Assembly: GCA_963973795.1 (NCBI GenBank)
Contig: CAXBAF010000002.1
Location: forward strand, 206,989-270,988
Length of the DNA stretch: 64,000 bases
Source of the DNA: UBA1926 sp002337215
GTDB lineage: Bacteria; Planctomycetota; Phycisphaerae; Phycisphaerales; UBA1924
Direction of reading: 5' to 3'
Position 1 is the first letter of the stretch. Every line of letters begins with the position of its first letter. A model generated the notes under the pieces. The model was given only the letters and a program-made list of their open reading frames with translations. It had not been told where the DNA came from and ran no database searches. This document shows positions 18,070-25,403 of the stretch, one piece after another. A program made the position numbers and the translations under genes.

Positions 18070-18711
18070 ATGGCGTGGTCCGACACCGCAACCCAACTCA
18101 TCACCCAGGGCGGCTGGGTCATGGTCCCGCTGGGGATCCTCAGCGTCGTCTCGCTTGGGCTCACGCTCGAGCGGACGCTGTTCTGGACCGCGACGCACCG
18201 GGCCGGGCGATCGCGGACGCTCTCTCGGATCACCAATGAGCTGCGTCGGGGCGATCTGTCCGCCGCCGCGTCGATCGCGGGCAAGGACCGATCGATTTAC
18301 GGGCGTTTCGCCGCCGAACTCATCGACGAGGCCCGTTCCCGGAAAGGTGACTCGGGGCACAATCGCGTGCAGGAATCGTTCGCCCTCGAGCGCGCCGAGG
18401 CCCGCAGGCCCGCGATCGAGCGGTGGTCAACCATCCACTCGGTCATCATCACGGCCGCGCCGATGCTGGGCATCCTGGGCACCGTCACCGGCATCATCCG
18501 CTCGTTCAACCTGCTGAGCGCCGATCAGATCGTGACCGACCCCGCCGCCGTCGCGGGGGGCATCGCCGAGGCGCTGTTCACGACGGCCGTGGGGCTCGTG
18601 GTCGCGCTCATCACGCTCTTCCCGCACGCGGTCTTCCGCTCGCAGGCCGACCGGGCACTGACGCGGCTCGAATTGATCGCTGCGGCAATTGACGAGCAAG
18701 CGAGCGGTTGA
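18070..18711 (+). CDS. MotA/TolQ/ExbB proton-channel family protein
   Basis: 213 residues with three membrane segments: WVMVPLGILSVVSLGLTLE near the N-terminus, then the pair in SVIITAAPMLGILGTVTGII and LFTTAVGLVVALITLF. The conserved channel motif PMLGILGTVTGIIRSF and the Gly/Ala-rich third helix are intact. Such proteins couple proton flow to TonB- or Tol-type envelope energisation. No ExbD/TolR partner follows it here: the next 190 bp are repeats and then a gene on the opposite strand. That is unusual for the family. Confidence 0.88.
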   Translation: MAWSDTATQLITQGGWVMVPLGILSVVSLGLTLERTLFWTATHRAGRSRTLSRITNELRRGDLSAAASIAGKDRSIYGRFAAELIDEARSRKGDSGHNRVQESFALERAEARRPAIERWSTIHSVIITAAPMLGILGTVTGIIRSFNLLSADQIVTDPAAVAGGIAEALFTTAVGLVVALITLFPHAVFRSQADRALTRLELIAAAIDEQASG

Positions 18712-18726
18712 ATGGATTGCCTTGTG

Positions 18727-18754
18727 CCACTGACCCGTTCCTACGGGTCAGTGG
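18727..18754. repeat. perfect 12-bp inverted repeat (single hairpin)
   Basis: CCACTGACCCGT and ACGGGTCAGTGG are separated by TCCT. It is preceded by TTGTG, so TGTGCC replaces the GGTGCC of the adjoining element. It may be a degenerate single REP unit and could also act as a terminator-like stem for the ExbB gene, although no T run follows. Confidence 0.75.
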
Positions 18755-18763
18755 GGTTCGCCG

Positions 18764-18889
18764 GGTGCCGTGGTGACACCGCGCAGCGGTTTCACCACGA
18801 CTTCCAATGCTCGCATTCGAACGAATCCGTTGGTCGGCTGCTGAATAGTGAGACACGGAGAAGCCGCGTTGCGGCGTCTCCGTGGCACC
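18764..18889. repeat. paired-hairpin REP-like element (126 bp)
   Basis: Bounded by GGTGCC (18764-18769) and GGCACC (18884-18889). The first hairpin, 18769-18799, has 14-bp arms with one mismatch and loop GCA. The second, 18855-18883, has 13-bp arms with one mismatch and loop GTT. It has the same architecture as the elements at 32.7-32.9 kb and around the transposase at 57.4 kb, but with unrelated stem sequences. It occupies most of the gap between the ExbB and PtsN genes. Confidence 0.8.
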
Positions 18890-18905
18890 AGATGACTCGG
18901 CCGGT

Positions 18906-19364
18906 TCAGCCGTTCTCCTGTGCCTCGATCAACGCGTAGATCGCTTCCGCGTCGTCCGCGTCGTAGACATCCTGGCGGAACGCCTCGCTGGTCATCAGTC
19001 GGCTCACGCGGGCGAGCGCCTGGATGTGGTCGCTCGTCCGGTCGGGCGGGCTCGCGAGCAGGACGATGAGCCGGACGGGCTTGCCGTCGATCGCCTCGAA
19101 GTCCATGGGCTCGGCGGGCTTGCCGATCGCCATCGAGAGGCCCTCGAGCCCGGCGCACTTGCCGTGCGGGATCGCGAGCCCGTGCCCGATGCCGGTGGTG
19201 CGGGTCTGCTCCCGCGTCCAGACGGCGTCCTTGAGGGCCGATCCGTCGCTGACCTTACCCTCGGCGATGAGCAGATCGACGAGTTCGTGGATCACACCCT
19301 TCTTGTCGTCCGCGTGGAGCGGAGCGCGGATGGAGCCGGGAGTGAGCAGGTCGAGGAGGTTCAT
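18906..19364 (-). CDS. ptsN: PTS EIIA (fructose/nitrogen-regulatory) domain protein
   Basis: 152 residues, a single EIIA-Fru/Ntr domain. The phospho-accepting His is H67 in IGHGLAIPHGKC. Other family blocks are VDLLIAEGKVSD and VLLASPPDRTSDHIQALARVSRL. In bacteria without a sugar PTS such proteins act as regulators (PtsN). No EI or HPr gene lies nearby. TAAACT lies ten bases before the ATG and no Shine-Dalgarno is seen. It converges with the ExbB-like gene across the repeat element. Confidence 0.85.
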   Translation of the reverse strand: MNLLDLLTPGSIRAPLHADDKKGVIHELVDLLIAEGKVSDGSALKDAVWTREQTRTTGIGHGLAIPHGKCAGLEGLSMAIGKPAEPMDFEAIDGKPVRLIVLLASPPDRTSDHIQALARVSRLMTSEAFRQDVYDADDAEAIYALIEAQENG

Positions 19365-19405
19365 GGGGAGCGGAGTTTATGCCGAGTGCGCGGCGCACGC
19401 CGACG

Positions 19406-20839
19406 TTACCGGCTGAGCAGCACCGAGTAGCTCCCATCGCGGTACGCGCCGGGCGGATCGCCCGGGAGGCCCTGGGGCAGGGAGACGCGTTCCCGGCTGA
19501 TCGCAAAGCCGTGCCAGGTCGTCGCCCAGCGGGCGATCTCGCGGTTCTCCTCGGGCTGCAGCGAGCAGGTCGAGTACAGAATCTTCCCGGAGGGACCCAG
19601 CAGGCGGATCGCGTCGGCGACGATCTGCCGCTGGGTGTCGAGCAGGCGGTCGCGCTGCCGCGTCATGGGGCGGTACTTCGCCTCGGGCCTCCGGGCGAGC
19701 ACGCCGGTGTTCGAGCAGGGAACATCCAACAGCACCAGATCCGCCCGGCCCAGGCAGTCGTCGAGGACAGCGGGGAAATCGAGCACACGCACATGAGAAT
19801 GCCCGTCAAAGACGCGCCCGAGCACGGCGAGCCTCGACGCGTCGGTATCGGTCGCGACGATCTCCGCGTTCGGGAACGTGCGCGCGAGCTGACGGGTCTT
19901 GGTGCCCTTGCCGGCGCACAGATCGACGATGACGGGATTCTCTTTGCCGAGATCGAGGTCGGCGATCGACGCGACCGCCTCGCCCGAGGCGGGGTCCTGG
20001 ACCCACACGTCGTCCCGGCTGTTGAGCAGTTCGCCGAGCGCCGACATGGGGCCTGTGTAGCGGACGAAGCCGTCGGTGGTGTGGGGCTCGGTGCCGGGGA
20101 CGGGCGCCTCGGCGTGGCGCACGTTCATGGTGACGGGCGGGACCGCGAGGGTGTGCAGCGCGAGGGGCCGCCAGAGTTTCTCGCCGTGCGCGTCGCGCCA
20201 GGATTCGAGGAGCGGCGCGGCGATGCTGACCGCCGACGCCGTGCGCGCGAGGCCCTGCTCGGGAAGGATCTCGCGTTCCAGCACGAGCGCACGCCCGTCG
20301 CTGAGCGGGATCTCGTCGAGTCCCCAGCTGTACGTGTCGCGGTAAGTGCGTTCGGTGCCCAGCAGCTCGCTGACCCGGCGGAGCACGGCGTTGACCAGCC
20401 CCCCCGCCCCGGGGCGGATCGCCCGCTTGGTCCATTCGACCGTCTCGCTGATCGCGGCGTGCGGGGGGACGCGGTCGAAGAACAGCAGCTGGGCCGATCC
20501 GGCGAGCAGCGCCGCGCGGACGCCGGGCTCGAACTCGAGGAACGGCTTGTTGAGGAACGGCACGATGACCGACTGGAGCGTCCACCACCGGCGGATCACG
20601 GTGTCATGGATCGCGTGGGCGAGGGCGGCATCCCGGGGATCCAGATCGCCCGTGTCGAGGGCGGCGGGGACCAGATCCGGGAAATCCGCGGCGTCCGCCG
20701 CGAGGCGCGCGTACGCGACCGTCCGCGCGGTCGCGGGGCGGACCTCCTTGATCGTGGTCTTCCGCGTGGGCGGACCGCTGGCCCCCTGGCGTGGGTGGTT
20801 CCGGGCGCGGGAGGGCTTTGCTGATCGGCCTTGGGGCAT
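19406..20839 (-). CDS. rsmB: 16S rRNA (cytosine-5) methyltransferase, RsmB/Sun type
   Basis: 477 residues. Methylates a cytosine of 16S rRNA using S-adenosylmethionine. A basic N-terminal tail of about 45 residues precedes a NusB-like RNA-binding domain (about 48-190), then the Rossmann methyltransferase domain with IVDLCAGKGTKTRQLA, the motif-IV Cys in DVPCSNTGVLARRPEAKYR and the catalytic Cys in ILYSTCSLQPEEN. Both cysteines of the m5C mechanism are kept. TAAACT six bases upstream supports ATG 20839. It is divergent from the histidine kinase gene. Confidence 0.9.
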   Translation of the reverse strand: MPQGRSAKPSRARNHPRQGASGPPTRKTTIKEVRPATARTVAYARLAADAADFPDLVPAALDTGDLDPRDAALAHAIHDTVIRRWWTLQSVIVPFLNKPFLEFEPGVRAALLAGSAQLLFFDRVPPHAAISETVEWTKRAIRPGAGGLVNAVLRRVSELLGTERTYRDTYSWGLDEIPLSDGRALVLEREILPEQGLARTASAVSIAAPLLESWRDAHGEKLWRPLALHTLAVPPVTMNVRHAEAPVPGTEPHTTDGFVRYTGPMSALGELLNSRDDVWVQDPASGEAVASIADLDLGKENPVIVDLCAGKGTKTRQLARTFPNAEIVATDTDASRLAVLGRVFDGHSHVRVLDFPAVLDDCLGRADLVLLDVPCSNTGVLARRPEAKYRPMTRQRDRLLDTQRQIVADAIRLLGPSGKILYSTCSLQPEENREIARWATTWHGFAISRERVSLPQGLPGDPPGAYRDGSYSVLLSR

Positions 20840-20844
20840 CGGCG

Positions 20845-20850
20845 AGTTTA
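20845..20850 (-). promoter_or_regulatory. -10 box of rsmB
   Basis: TAAACT on the minus strand ends six bases before ATG 20839. Confidence 0.5.
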
Positions 20851-20871
20851 TGCGCGCGCCGGCGGATCGCG

Positions 20872-20877
20872 TACCCT
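20872..20877 (+). promoter_or_regulatory. -10 box, leaderless start of the kinase gene
   Basis: TACCCT ends seven bases before ATG 20884. Confidence 0.6.
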
Positions 20878-20883
20878 GCTTCC

Positions 20884-22500
20884 ATGCCGCGTGATCGCGA
20901 CCAATCGGGCTCTCTGCAACGCCGGGGGCTGCTCGCGTCGATGCGGATCCGCAAGAAGCTGATCTTCCTGCACACCGTGTTCTCGATCCTGCTGACCTCG
21001 GTCCTGCTGATCTCGGTCCGGCCCGCCCTCGACCACGCGGTGAGCGAGGCGGAGGGGGCGGTCGCATCGCGGGCCGTGCGCGCACTCTCGGCGGGCGAGA
21101 CCCCGGGCGAGATCGCGGACCTGGTCGAGATCAGGCGGGGCACCCCGTCGGCGCTGGGTTTCCCGCTGGGCGTGGTCCCCAGGCTGGCGGACGCCGGGGA
21201 CGACCCCGTGCGCGTGCCGGGCGTCGGGTCGCGGACGTGGCGCGGGGTGCTGGTGGAGGGCGGGAGCGAGGACGAGATCCTCGTCGCGGGCGCCAGACTG
21301 GACACGGCGCGGCGCGCGGTCGTCGGGGTCTACATCCTGATCATCATCGCATTGGTCGCGGTCTATGCGCTCATCGCGGTCTCGCTCGAGGTGTTCGTGC
21401 TGCCCCGGCATGTGTACAGGCCGATCCGGCTGCTGCTCGAGGCCGACCGGGCGGTGCAGATGGGAGACGCGGCGTCGGAGCTCGTGGACGAGCGGGCGAT
21501 CCCCGCCGACGAGATGGGCGAGATCATGCGCTCTCGCAACGACGCGATCCGCGGGATCCGTCGGCAGGAAACGGCGCTCGCGGGGGCGCTCGACGAGCTC
21601 GAGACGGTCGCCGCGGACCTGAAACGCAAGAACCATCTGCTGGAGACCGCGAAGCGGAACCTGGAGGGCGCTGACCGGCTGATGAGCCTGGGCATGATGA
21701 GCGCGGGGATCGCGCACGAGCTCAACACGCCGCTCGCGGTCGCGAAGGGGCTTGTCGAGCGGCTGCGGAACGACCCGGATCTCTCGCTCTCGAGGAGCCA
21801 GGCGGATCTGCTGGGGCGGGTGATCGGTCGGCTCGAGCGGCTGAGTGAGGGGCTCTTGGACTTTGCCCGCGCCCGGGACCCGGCGTACACCGAATCGACG
21901 CTCGCGCCCATCGTCGATGAGGCGATCACGCTCGTTCGGCTCGATCGGGAGACCGCGGAGCTCGCGATCCGGCACGACATCGACCCGGGTCTGCGGCTCG
22001 AGTGCGACGCGGACCGGATGGTGCAGGTGTTCGTGAACTTGATCCGCAACGCGGTCGATGCGCTCCGCGGCGCAGATCGGCAGGGGGCGGATATTCGCGA
22101 CGCGGTGGCGCACGAGATCTCGGTGTCGGCCGATACGGAGACGCGGGACGGCGAGGACTGGGTGACGATCCGGGTGGCGGACACCGGGCCCGGGATCGAT
22201 CCCGAACTGCTCTCGACACTGTTCGAGCCGTTCGTGTCGAGCCGGCTGGACAGCAAGGGAACCGGGCTGGGGCTTGCGGTCGCGGACGGGATCGTGCGCG
22301 AGCACGCGGGGACGCTGATCGCGCGGAACCGGCAGGGGATTTGCGGCGCGGTCTTCGAGATCGTGATGCCGAGGCAGGCGCCGCGGAACGGGACGCGCGG
22401 CGGGCCTGGAAACGGGTCGGGCGACAACGGATCGGATTCCGGGAATGCTCGGGCGGGCCGAGCCGATAGTCTTGCGGGCGAAGGGAGCGGCGATGGCTGA
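20884..22500 (+). CDS. membrane sensor histidine kinase
   Basis: 538 residues. One membrane helix near the N-terminus (KLIFLHTVFSILLTSVLLI) and a second around residue 150 (VVGVYILIIIALVAVYALIAV) frame a periplasmic sensor of about 110 residues with no domain I recognise. A HAMP-like region and coiled coil follow. The phospho-accepting His is H278 in SAGIAHELNTPLA, and the ATPase domain has the N box NLIRNAVDAL, G1 VADTGPGID and G2 GTGLGLAVADGI. The C-terminal 40 residues are low-complexity. It overlaps the following response-regulator gene by eight bases, so the two form a pair. Confidence 0.92.
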   Translation: MPRDRDQSGSLQRRGLLASMRIRKKLIFLHTVFSILLTSVLLISVRPALDHAVSEAEGAVASRAVRALSAGETPGEIADLVEIRRGTPSALGFPLGVVPRLADAGDDPVRVPGVGSRTWRGVLVEGGSEDEILVAGARLDTARRAVVGVYILIIIALVAVYALIAVSLEVFVLPRHVYRPIRLLLEADRAVQMGDAASELVDERAIPADEMGEIMRSRNDAIRGIRRQETALAGALDELETVAADLKRKNHLLETAKRNLEGADRLMSLGMMSAGIAHELNTPLAVAKGLVERLRNDPDLSLSRSQADLLGRVIGRLERLSEGLLDFARARDPAYTESTLAPIVDEAITLVRLDRETAELAIRHDIDPGLRLECDADRMVQVFVNLIRNAVDALRGADRQGADIRDAVAHEISVSADTETRDGEDWVTIRVADTGPGIDPELLSTLFEPFVSSRLDSKGTGLGLAVADGIVREHAGTLIARNRQGICGAVFEIVMPRQAPRNGTRGGPGNGSGDNGSDSGNARAGRADSLAGEGSGDG

Positions 22501-23134
22501 GCATTCAACGGTGGTCGAGGGCGAGTCGGGGGTCCCCCCGCTCTCGATCGTGGCGGTGGACGACGACGCGGACTTCCGCGAGTATCTGCACGCGGTGCTC
22601 GACCCCGAGGGGCACGACCTGCGGACCGCGGCAGACCCGGCGATGCTGTGGGAGGCCTGCGAGGATCGGCTCCCCGATGTCGTGCTGCTCGATATGAAAA
22701 TGGGCGAGGCGGACGGCAAGGAGGTCCTTGCGGAACTGCGTCGGCGGTGGCAGAAACTGTGCGTGATCGTCGTGACCGGCTACCCCACGATGGACTCGAT
22801 GCGGGAGACGTTCAAGCAGGACGTGTTCGACTATGTGCCCAAGCCGTTCTCGACCGAGGACCTGAACCGGGTGCTGGGGCAGGCGGCGGCGGCGTTCAAC
22901 CTGGGGGGGCGTCCCCAGGATCGGCTGCGGAGCGAATTGGGGCGGCAGGTCCGCCTGAGCCGAACACGCCGGGGCTGGACGCTCAAGGACCTGAGCGAGC
23001 ACGCGGGTGTGAGCGTGAGCCAGCTGAGTTCGATCGAGCGGGGGGCGCATCTGCCGAGCGTCGAGAGCCTGCTGTCGATCGCGTCGGCGCTCGAGGAGAA
23101 GCCGAGCGTGTGGTTTGGGTCGGCGGGGTTCTGA
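22493..23134 (+). CDS. response regulator: receiver domain plus XRE-type HTH
   Basis: 213 residues. An intact receiver domain with acidic pocket VAVDDDADF, phospho-acceptor D67 in VVLLDMKMGEADG, T in VVTGYP and K in YVPKPF. The C-terminal 70 residues form an XRE/Cro-type helix-turn-helix: GRQVRLSRTRRGWTLKDLSE, AGVSVSQLSSIERGAHLPSVESL. REC fused to XRE is an uncommon output compared with OmpR, NarL or NtrC types. ATG 22493 has AGGGAG upstream at good spacing, and TAGTCT at 22467-22472 may be an internal promoter. Its partner is the kinase encoded just upstream. Confidence 0.9.
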   Translation: MAEHSTVVEGESGVPPLSIVAVDDDADFREYLHAVLDPEGHDLRTAADPAMLWEACEDRLPDVVLLDMKMGEADGKEVLAELRRRWQKLCVIVVTGYPTMDSMRETFKQDVFDYVPKPFSTEDLNRVLGQAAAAFNLGGRPQDRLRSELGRQVRLSRTRRGWTLKDLSEHAGVSVSQLSSIERGAHLPSVESLLSIASALEEKPSVWFGSAGF

Positions 23135-23171
23135 ACCGTCGCCAGCACTCGCGAACCTACACTCGCCGTTC

Positions 23172-24389
23172 ATGGCTCCCGACGCGCCCGCCATCCTCTT
23201 TACCGGCTTCGAGCCCAGCGGCGACGACCACGCGTCGGCGGTGATCGCGGTGCTGCGCGAGCGGCACCCGGACCTGCGGATGTACGCGTGGGGCGGCAAG
23301 AAGATGGAGGCCGCGGGGGCGGAGATCGTCGAGTACACCGGGCAGAGCGCGGTGATGGGGATCCCCGGGATCGGGAAAATTCTCGAGCACCGAGCGATCA
23401 ACCAGCGCATCGCGGCCTGGCTCGACGCGAACCCGGTGACGCTGCACGTGCCGGTCGATTCGCCCGCGGCGAACTTCCCGATTTGCAAGCTCGCGAAGGC
23501 CCGGGGGGCGAAGGTCGTGCACCTGGTCGCGCCGCAGGTGTGGGCGTGGGGCAAGTGGCGGGTGCACAAGCTGCGCCGGCTCACGAGCTTTGTGTGCTGC
23601 CTTCTGCCCTTCGAGGAGCCGTACTTCAAGAAGCGCGACGTCCCGGCGGAGTTCGTGGGGCACCCGCTGTTCGACGAGCTGCCCGACCTGGGTGCGCTCG
23701 ATGCGGAGCTCGGCGGTTTCCCGGAGCCCGCGACCGATGGCGATGCGCAGGCGCCGTGGGGGATGAAGGTCGCGTTGATGCCGGGGTCGCGGCCCAAGGA
23801 GATCGACAGCAACTTCCCGCTGCTGATCGAGGCATTCCGCAGGCTCCGGCGGGACTACCCACGGATGACGGGGGTCGTCGCGGCGACGCGTGCCGATCTG
23901 GAGCCGCACCTGCGGGAGATCGCGCGGCGGACGCCGATCGCGCCGGGATGCGAGGGCGGGTGCGTCGAGGGCTGGCCCTCGGGGCTGCACATCGCCGCCG
24001 AGCAGACGGACGCGGTGGTGCGCTGGTGCGATCTTTCGCTTGTGGTGAGCGGGACGGTGACGCTGCAGATCGCGCGGCAGGACAAGCCGATGGTGATCGT
24101 GTACAAATCGAGCCGGCTGATGTACTGGGGGATCGCGAAGTGGCTGGTGAGCACGCCGTACTTCAGCCTGCCCAACCTGATCGCGGGCGAGCGTGTGGTC
24201 CCCGAGTTGATCCCGCATTTCGGGGGCCCCGAGGCGATTGTGAATGAGGCGGTGGCGCTGCTCGAACGGCCCGAACTGGCCGAGCGGCAGCGGGCGGCGC
24301 TGCGGGCGATCACCGAGCAGTTCCGCGGGACGCACGCGGCGAAGGGCGCCGCGGACGTCATCGCGCGGGTCGCCGGATTGGACGACTGA
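23172..24389 (+). CDS. lpxB: lipid-A-disaccharide synthase (LpxB family)
   Basis: 405 residues. A GT19-family glycosyltransferase joining UDP-diacylglucosamine and lipid X in lipid A synthesis, peripheral to the inner membrane. Recognised by FTGFEPSGDDHASAVI (family GExSGDxxGA), YAWGGKKMEAAGAEIV, VMGIPGIGKIL, APQVWAWGKWRVHKL, VALMPGSRPKEI and LVVSGTVTLQIARQDKPMVIVYK. The first motif is somewhat divergent. TACACT (23158-23163) ends nine bases before ATG 23172. It follows the two-component pair by 37 bp and may be partly co-transcribed with it. Together with the outer-membrane proteins it implies a Gram-negative-type envelope. Confidence 0.9.
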   Translation: MAPDAPAILFTGFEPSGDDHASAVIAVLRERHPDLRMYAWGGKKMEAAGAEIVEYTGQSAVMGIPGIGKILEHRAINQRIAAWLDANPVTLHVPVDSPAANFPICKLAKARGAKVVHLVAPQVWAWGKWRVHKLRRLTSFVCCLLPFEEPYFKKRDVPAEFVGHPLFDELPDLGALDAELGGFPEPATDGDAQAPWGMKVALMPGSRPKEIDSNFPLLIEAFRRLRRDYPRMTGVVAATRADLEPHLREIARRTPIAPGCEGGCVEGWPSGLHIAAEQTDAVVRWCDLSLVVSGTVTLQIARQDKPMVIVYKSSRLMYWGIAKWLVSTPYFSLPNLIAGERVVPELIPHFGGPEAIVNEAVALLERPELAERQRAALRAITEQFRGTHAAKGAADVIARVAGLDD

Positions 24390-24439
24390 CCGGCCAGGGC
24401 GGTCGAGCCGGGCACGTTGCCTGAGCCCAGGTGCTTGTC

Positions 24440-25246
24440 TTAGTGATGGAGTTGCAGGCCGAGACCCCGGATGGGGAAGACGGCGATCGTCGCCGAGGCG
24501 TTCCCGGCGCGGTCGGCGATCGGGACCGACCGTATCTCGGGTATGCCGACGGGCAGCCCCATGTCGAGCAGCGCGTGGGCGGTCTGGTGCGCGTCGTGGG
24601 CGGCGATGGCGTCGTCTTCGGTGAACAGCACGAGCGCCGCGGCGGCGCGGGTGATGATGCCGTCTCCGATGAGCTTGCAGACATCGGCGGCGGGACCGTT
24701 GACCATCTCGCTCGCGTAGGACCGGTTGGGCCCCGGCACGCCGTCGCGGTAGGCGATCTGTGCGACGGATTTGATCTCGACCCAGAACGCGTCCTCGGGG
24801 CGGACGGCGTTCGCGGCCGAGTCCGCTTCCATCGCTGGCGCGAGTTCGGCGAAGAGTGTGTCGGTCGCCGCCCGGACGCGTCGGTCGGCGTGGACCGGGT
24901 CGAGCAGGGCGAGGCCGGGCCGATCGGTAAGCACGATGTCGCAGCGCTGCCGATCGGAATCAGCGGCGAGGTCGGCCTCATCGTGATCGCCCGGGTAGAG
25001 CGCCTCGCGGTGGACGCCCCAGCCGGACCCGGCAGAGCCGGAGAGACCCTCGGCGATGATCGGGTGCAGCGCGACCTCATCGAGGGCGTCCAGCCCGAGC
25101 GGGGCCTGCTCATCGATCAGACGCATCTCGGCGGCGGCGAGCGCACCGGCCAGTGCGTCGGCGATCGCGCCGGCCGTCACAAGAGAGGTCGGCGACGGCG
25201 CGTCGGCCGGCACAGTGTCGGGGATCTGCGAGAACTCGGCAGCCAC
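24440..25246 (-). CDS. unknown protein with a PD-(D/E)XK-like pattern
   Basis: 268 residues, cytoplasmic, no signal peptide or membrane helix. I do not recognise a named family. Residues 81 (Glu in HREALYP), 103 (Asp in RCDIVLTD) and 157/159 (FWVEIKS) reproduce the E...D...ExK spacing of the PD-(D/E)XK nuclease fold, so a nuclease-like core is possible. That is inference from motif only. The C-terminal part (GIPEIRSVPIADRAG, AVFPIRGLGL) is beta-rich. The start is GTG 25246 with TAGCAT at leaderless spacing. It converges with lpxB. Confidence 0.65.
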   Translation of the reverse strand: MAAEFSQIPDTVPADAPSPTSLVTAGAIADALAGALAAAEMRLIDEQAPLGLDALDEVALHPIIAEGLSGSAGSGWGVHREALYPGDHDEADLAADSDRQRCDIVLTDRPGLALLDPVHADRRVRAATDTLFAELAPAMEADSAANAVRPEDAFWVEIKSVAQIAYRDGVPGPNRSYASEMVNGPAADVCKLIGDGIITRAAAALVLFTEDDAIAAHDAHQTAHALLDMGLPVGIPEIRSVPIADRAGNASATIAVFPIRGLGLQLHH

Positions 25247-25252
25247 GGGGGT

Positions 25253-25258
25253 ATGCTA
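25253..25258 (-). promoter_or_regulatory. -10 box, leaderless start
   Basis: TAGCAT on the minus strand ends seven bases before GTG 25246. Confidence 0.55.
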
Positions 25259-25403
25259 CCCGAGGACAGACCGAACCGTGGCAACCGTCTCGATTTGCGT
25301 TCCGGGGCGGGATCGCGCATCATCTGGATGACGCGGCGTGTCCCGATTGACACGACGGGCCGCGGTTTCTCACTCAACAGCAGACAGCGGGGACACACTC
25401 TCT

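Noticed and set aside
18727..18754. Considered as the rho-independent terminator of the ExbB-like gene.
   Set aside because: The stem is strong but is followed by GGGTTCGCC rather than a T run, and its position beside a REP-like element fits a repeat better.
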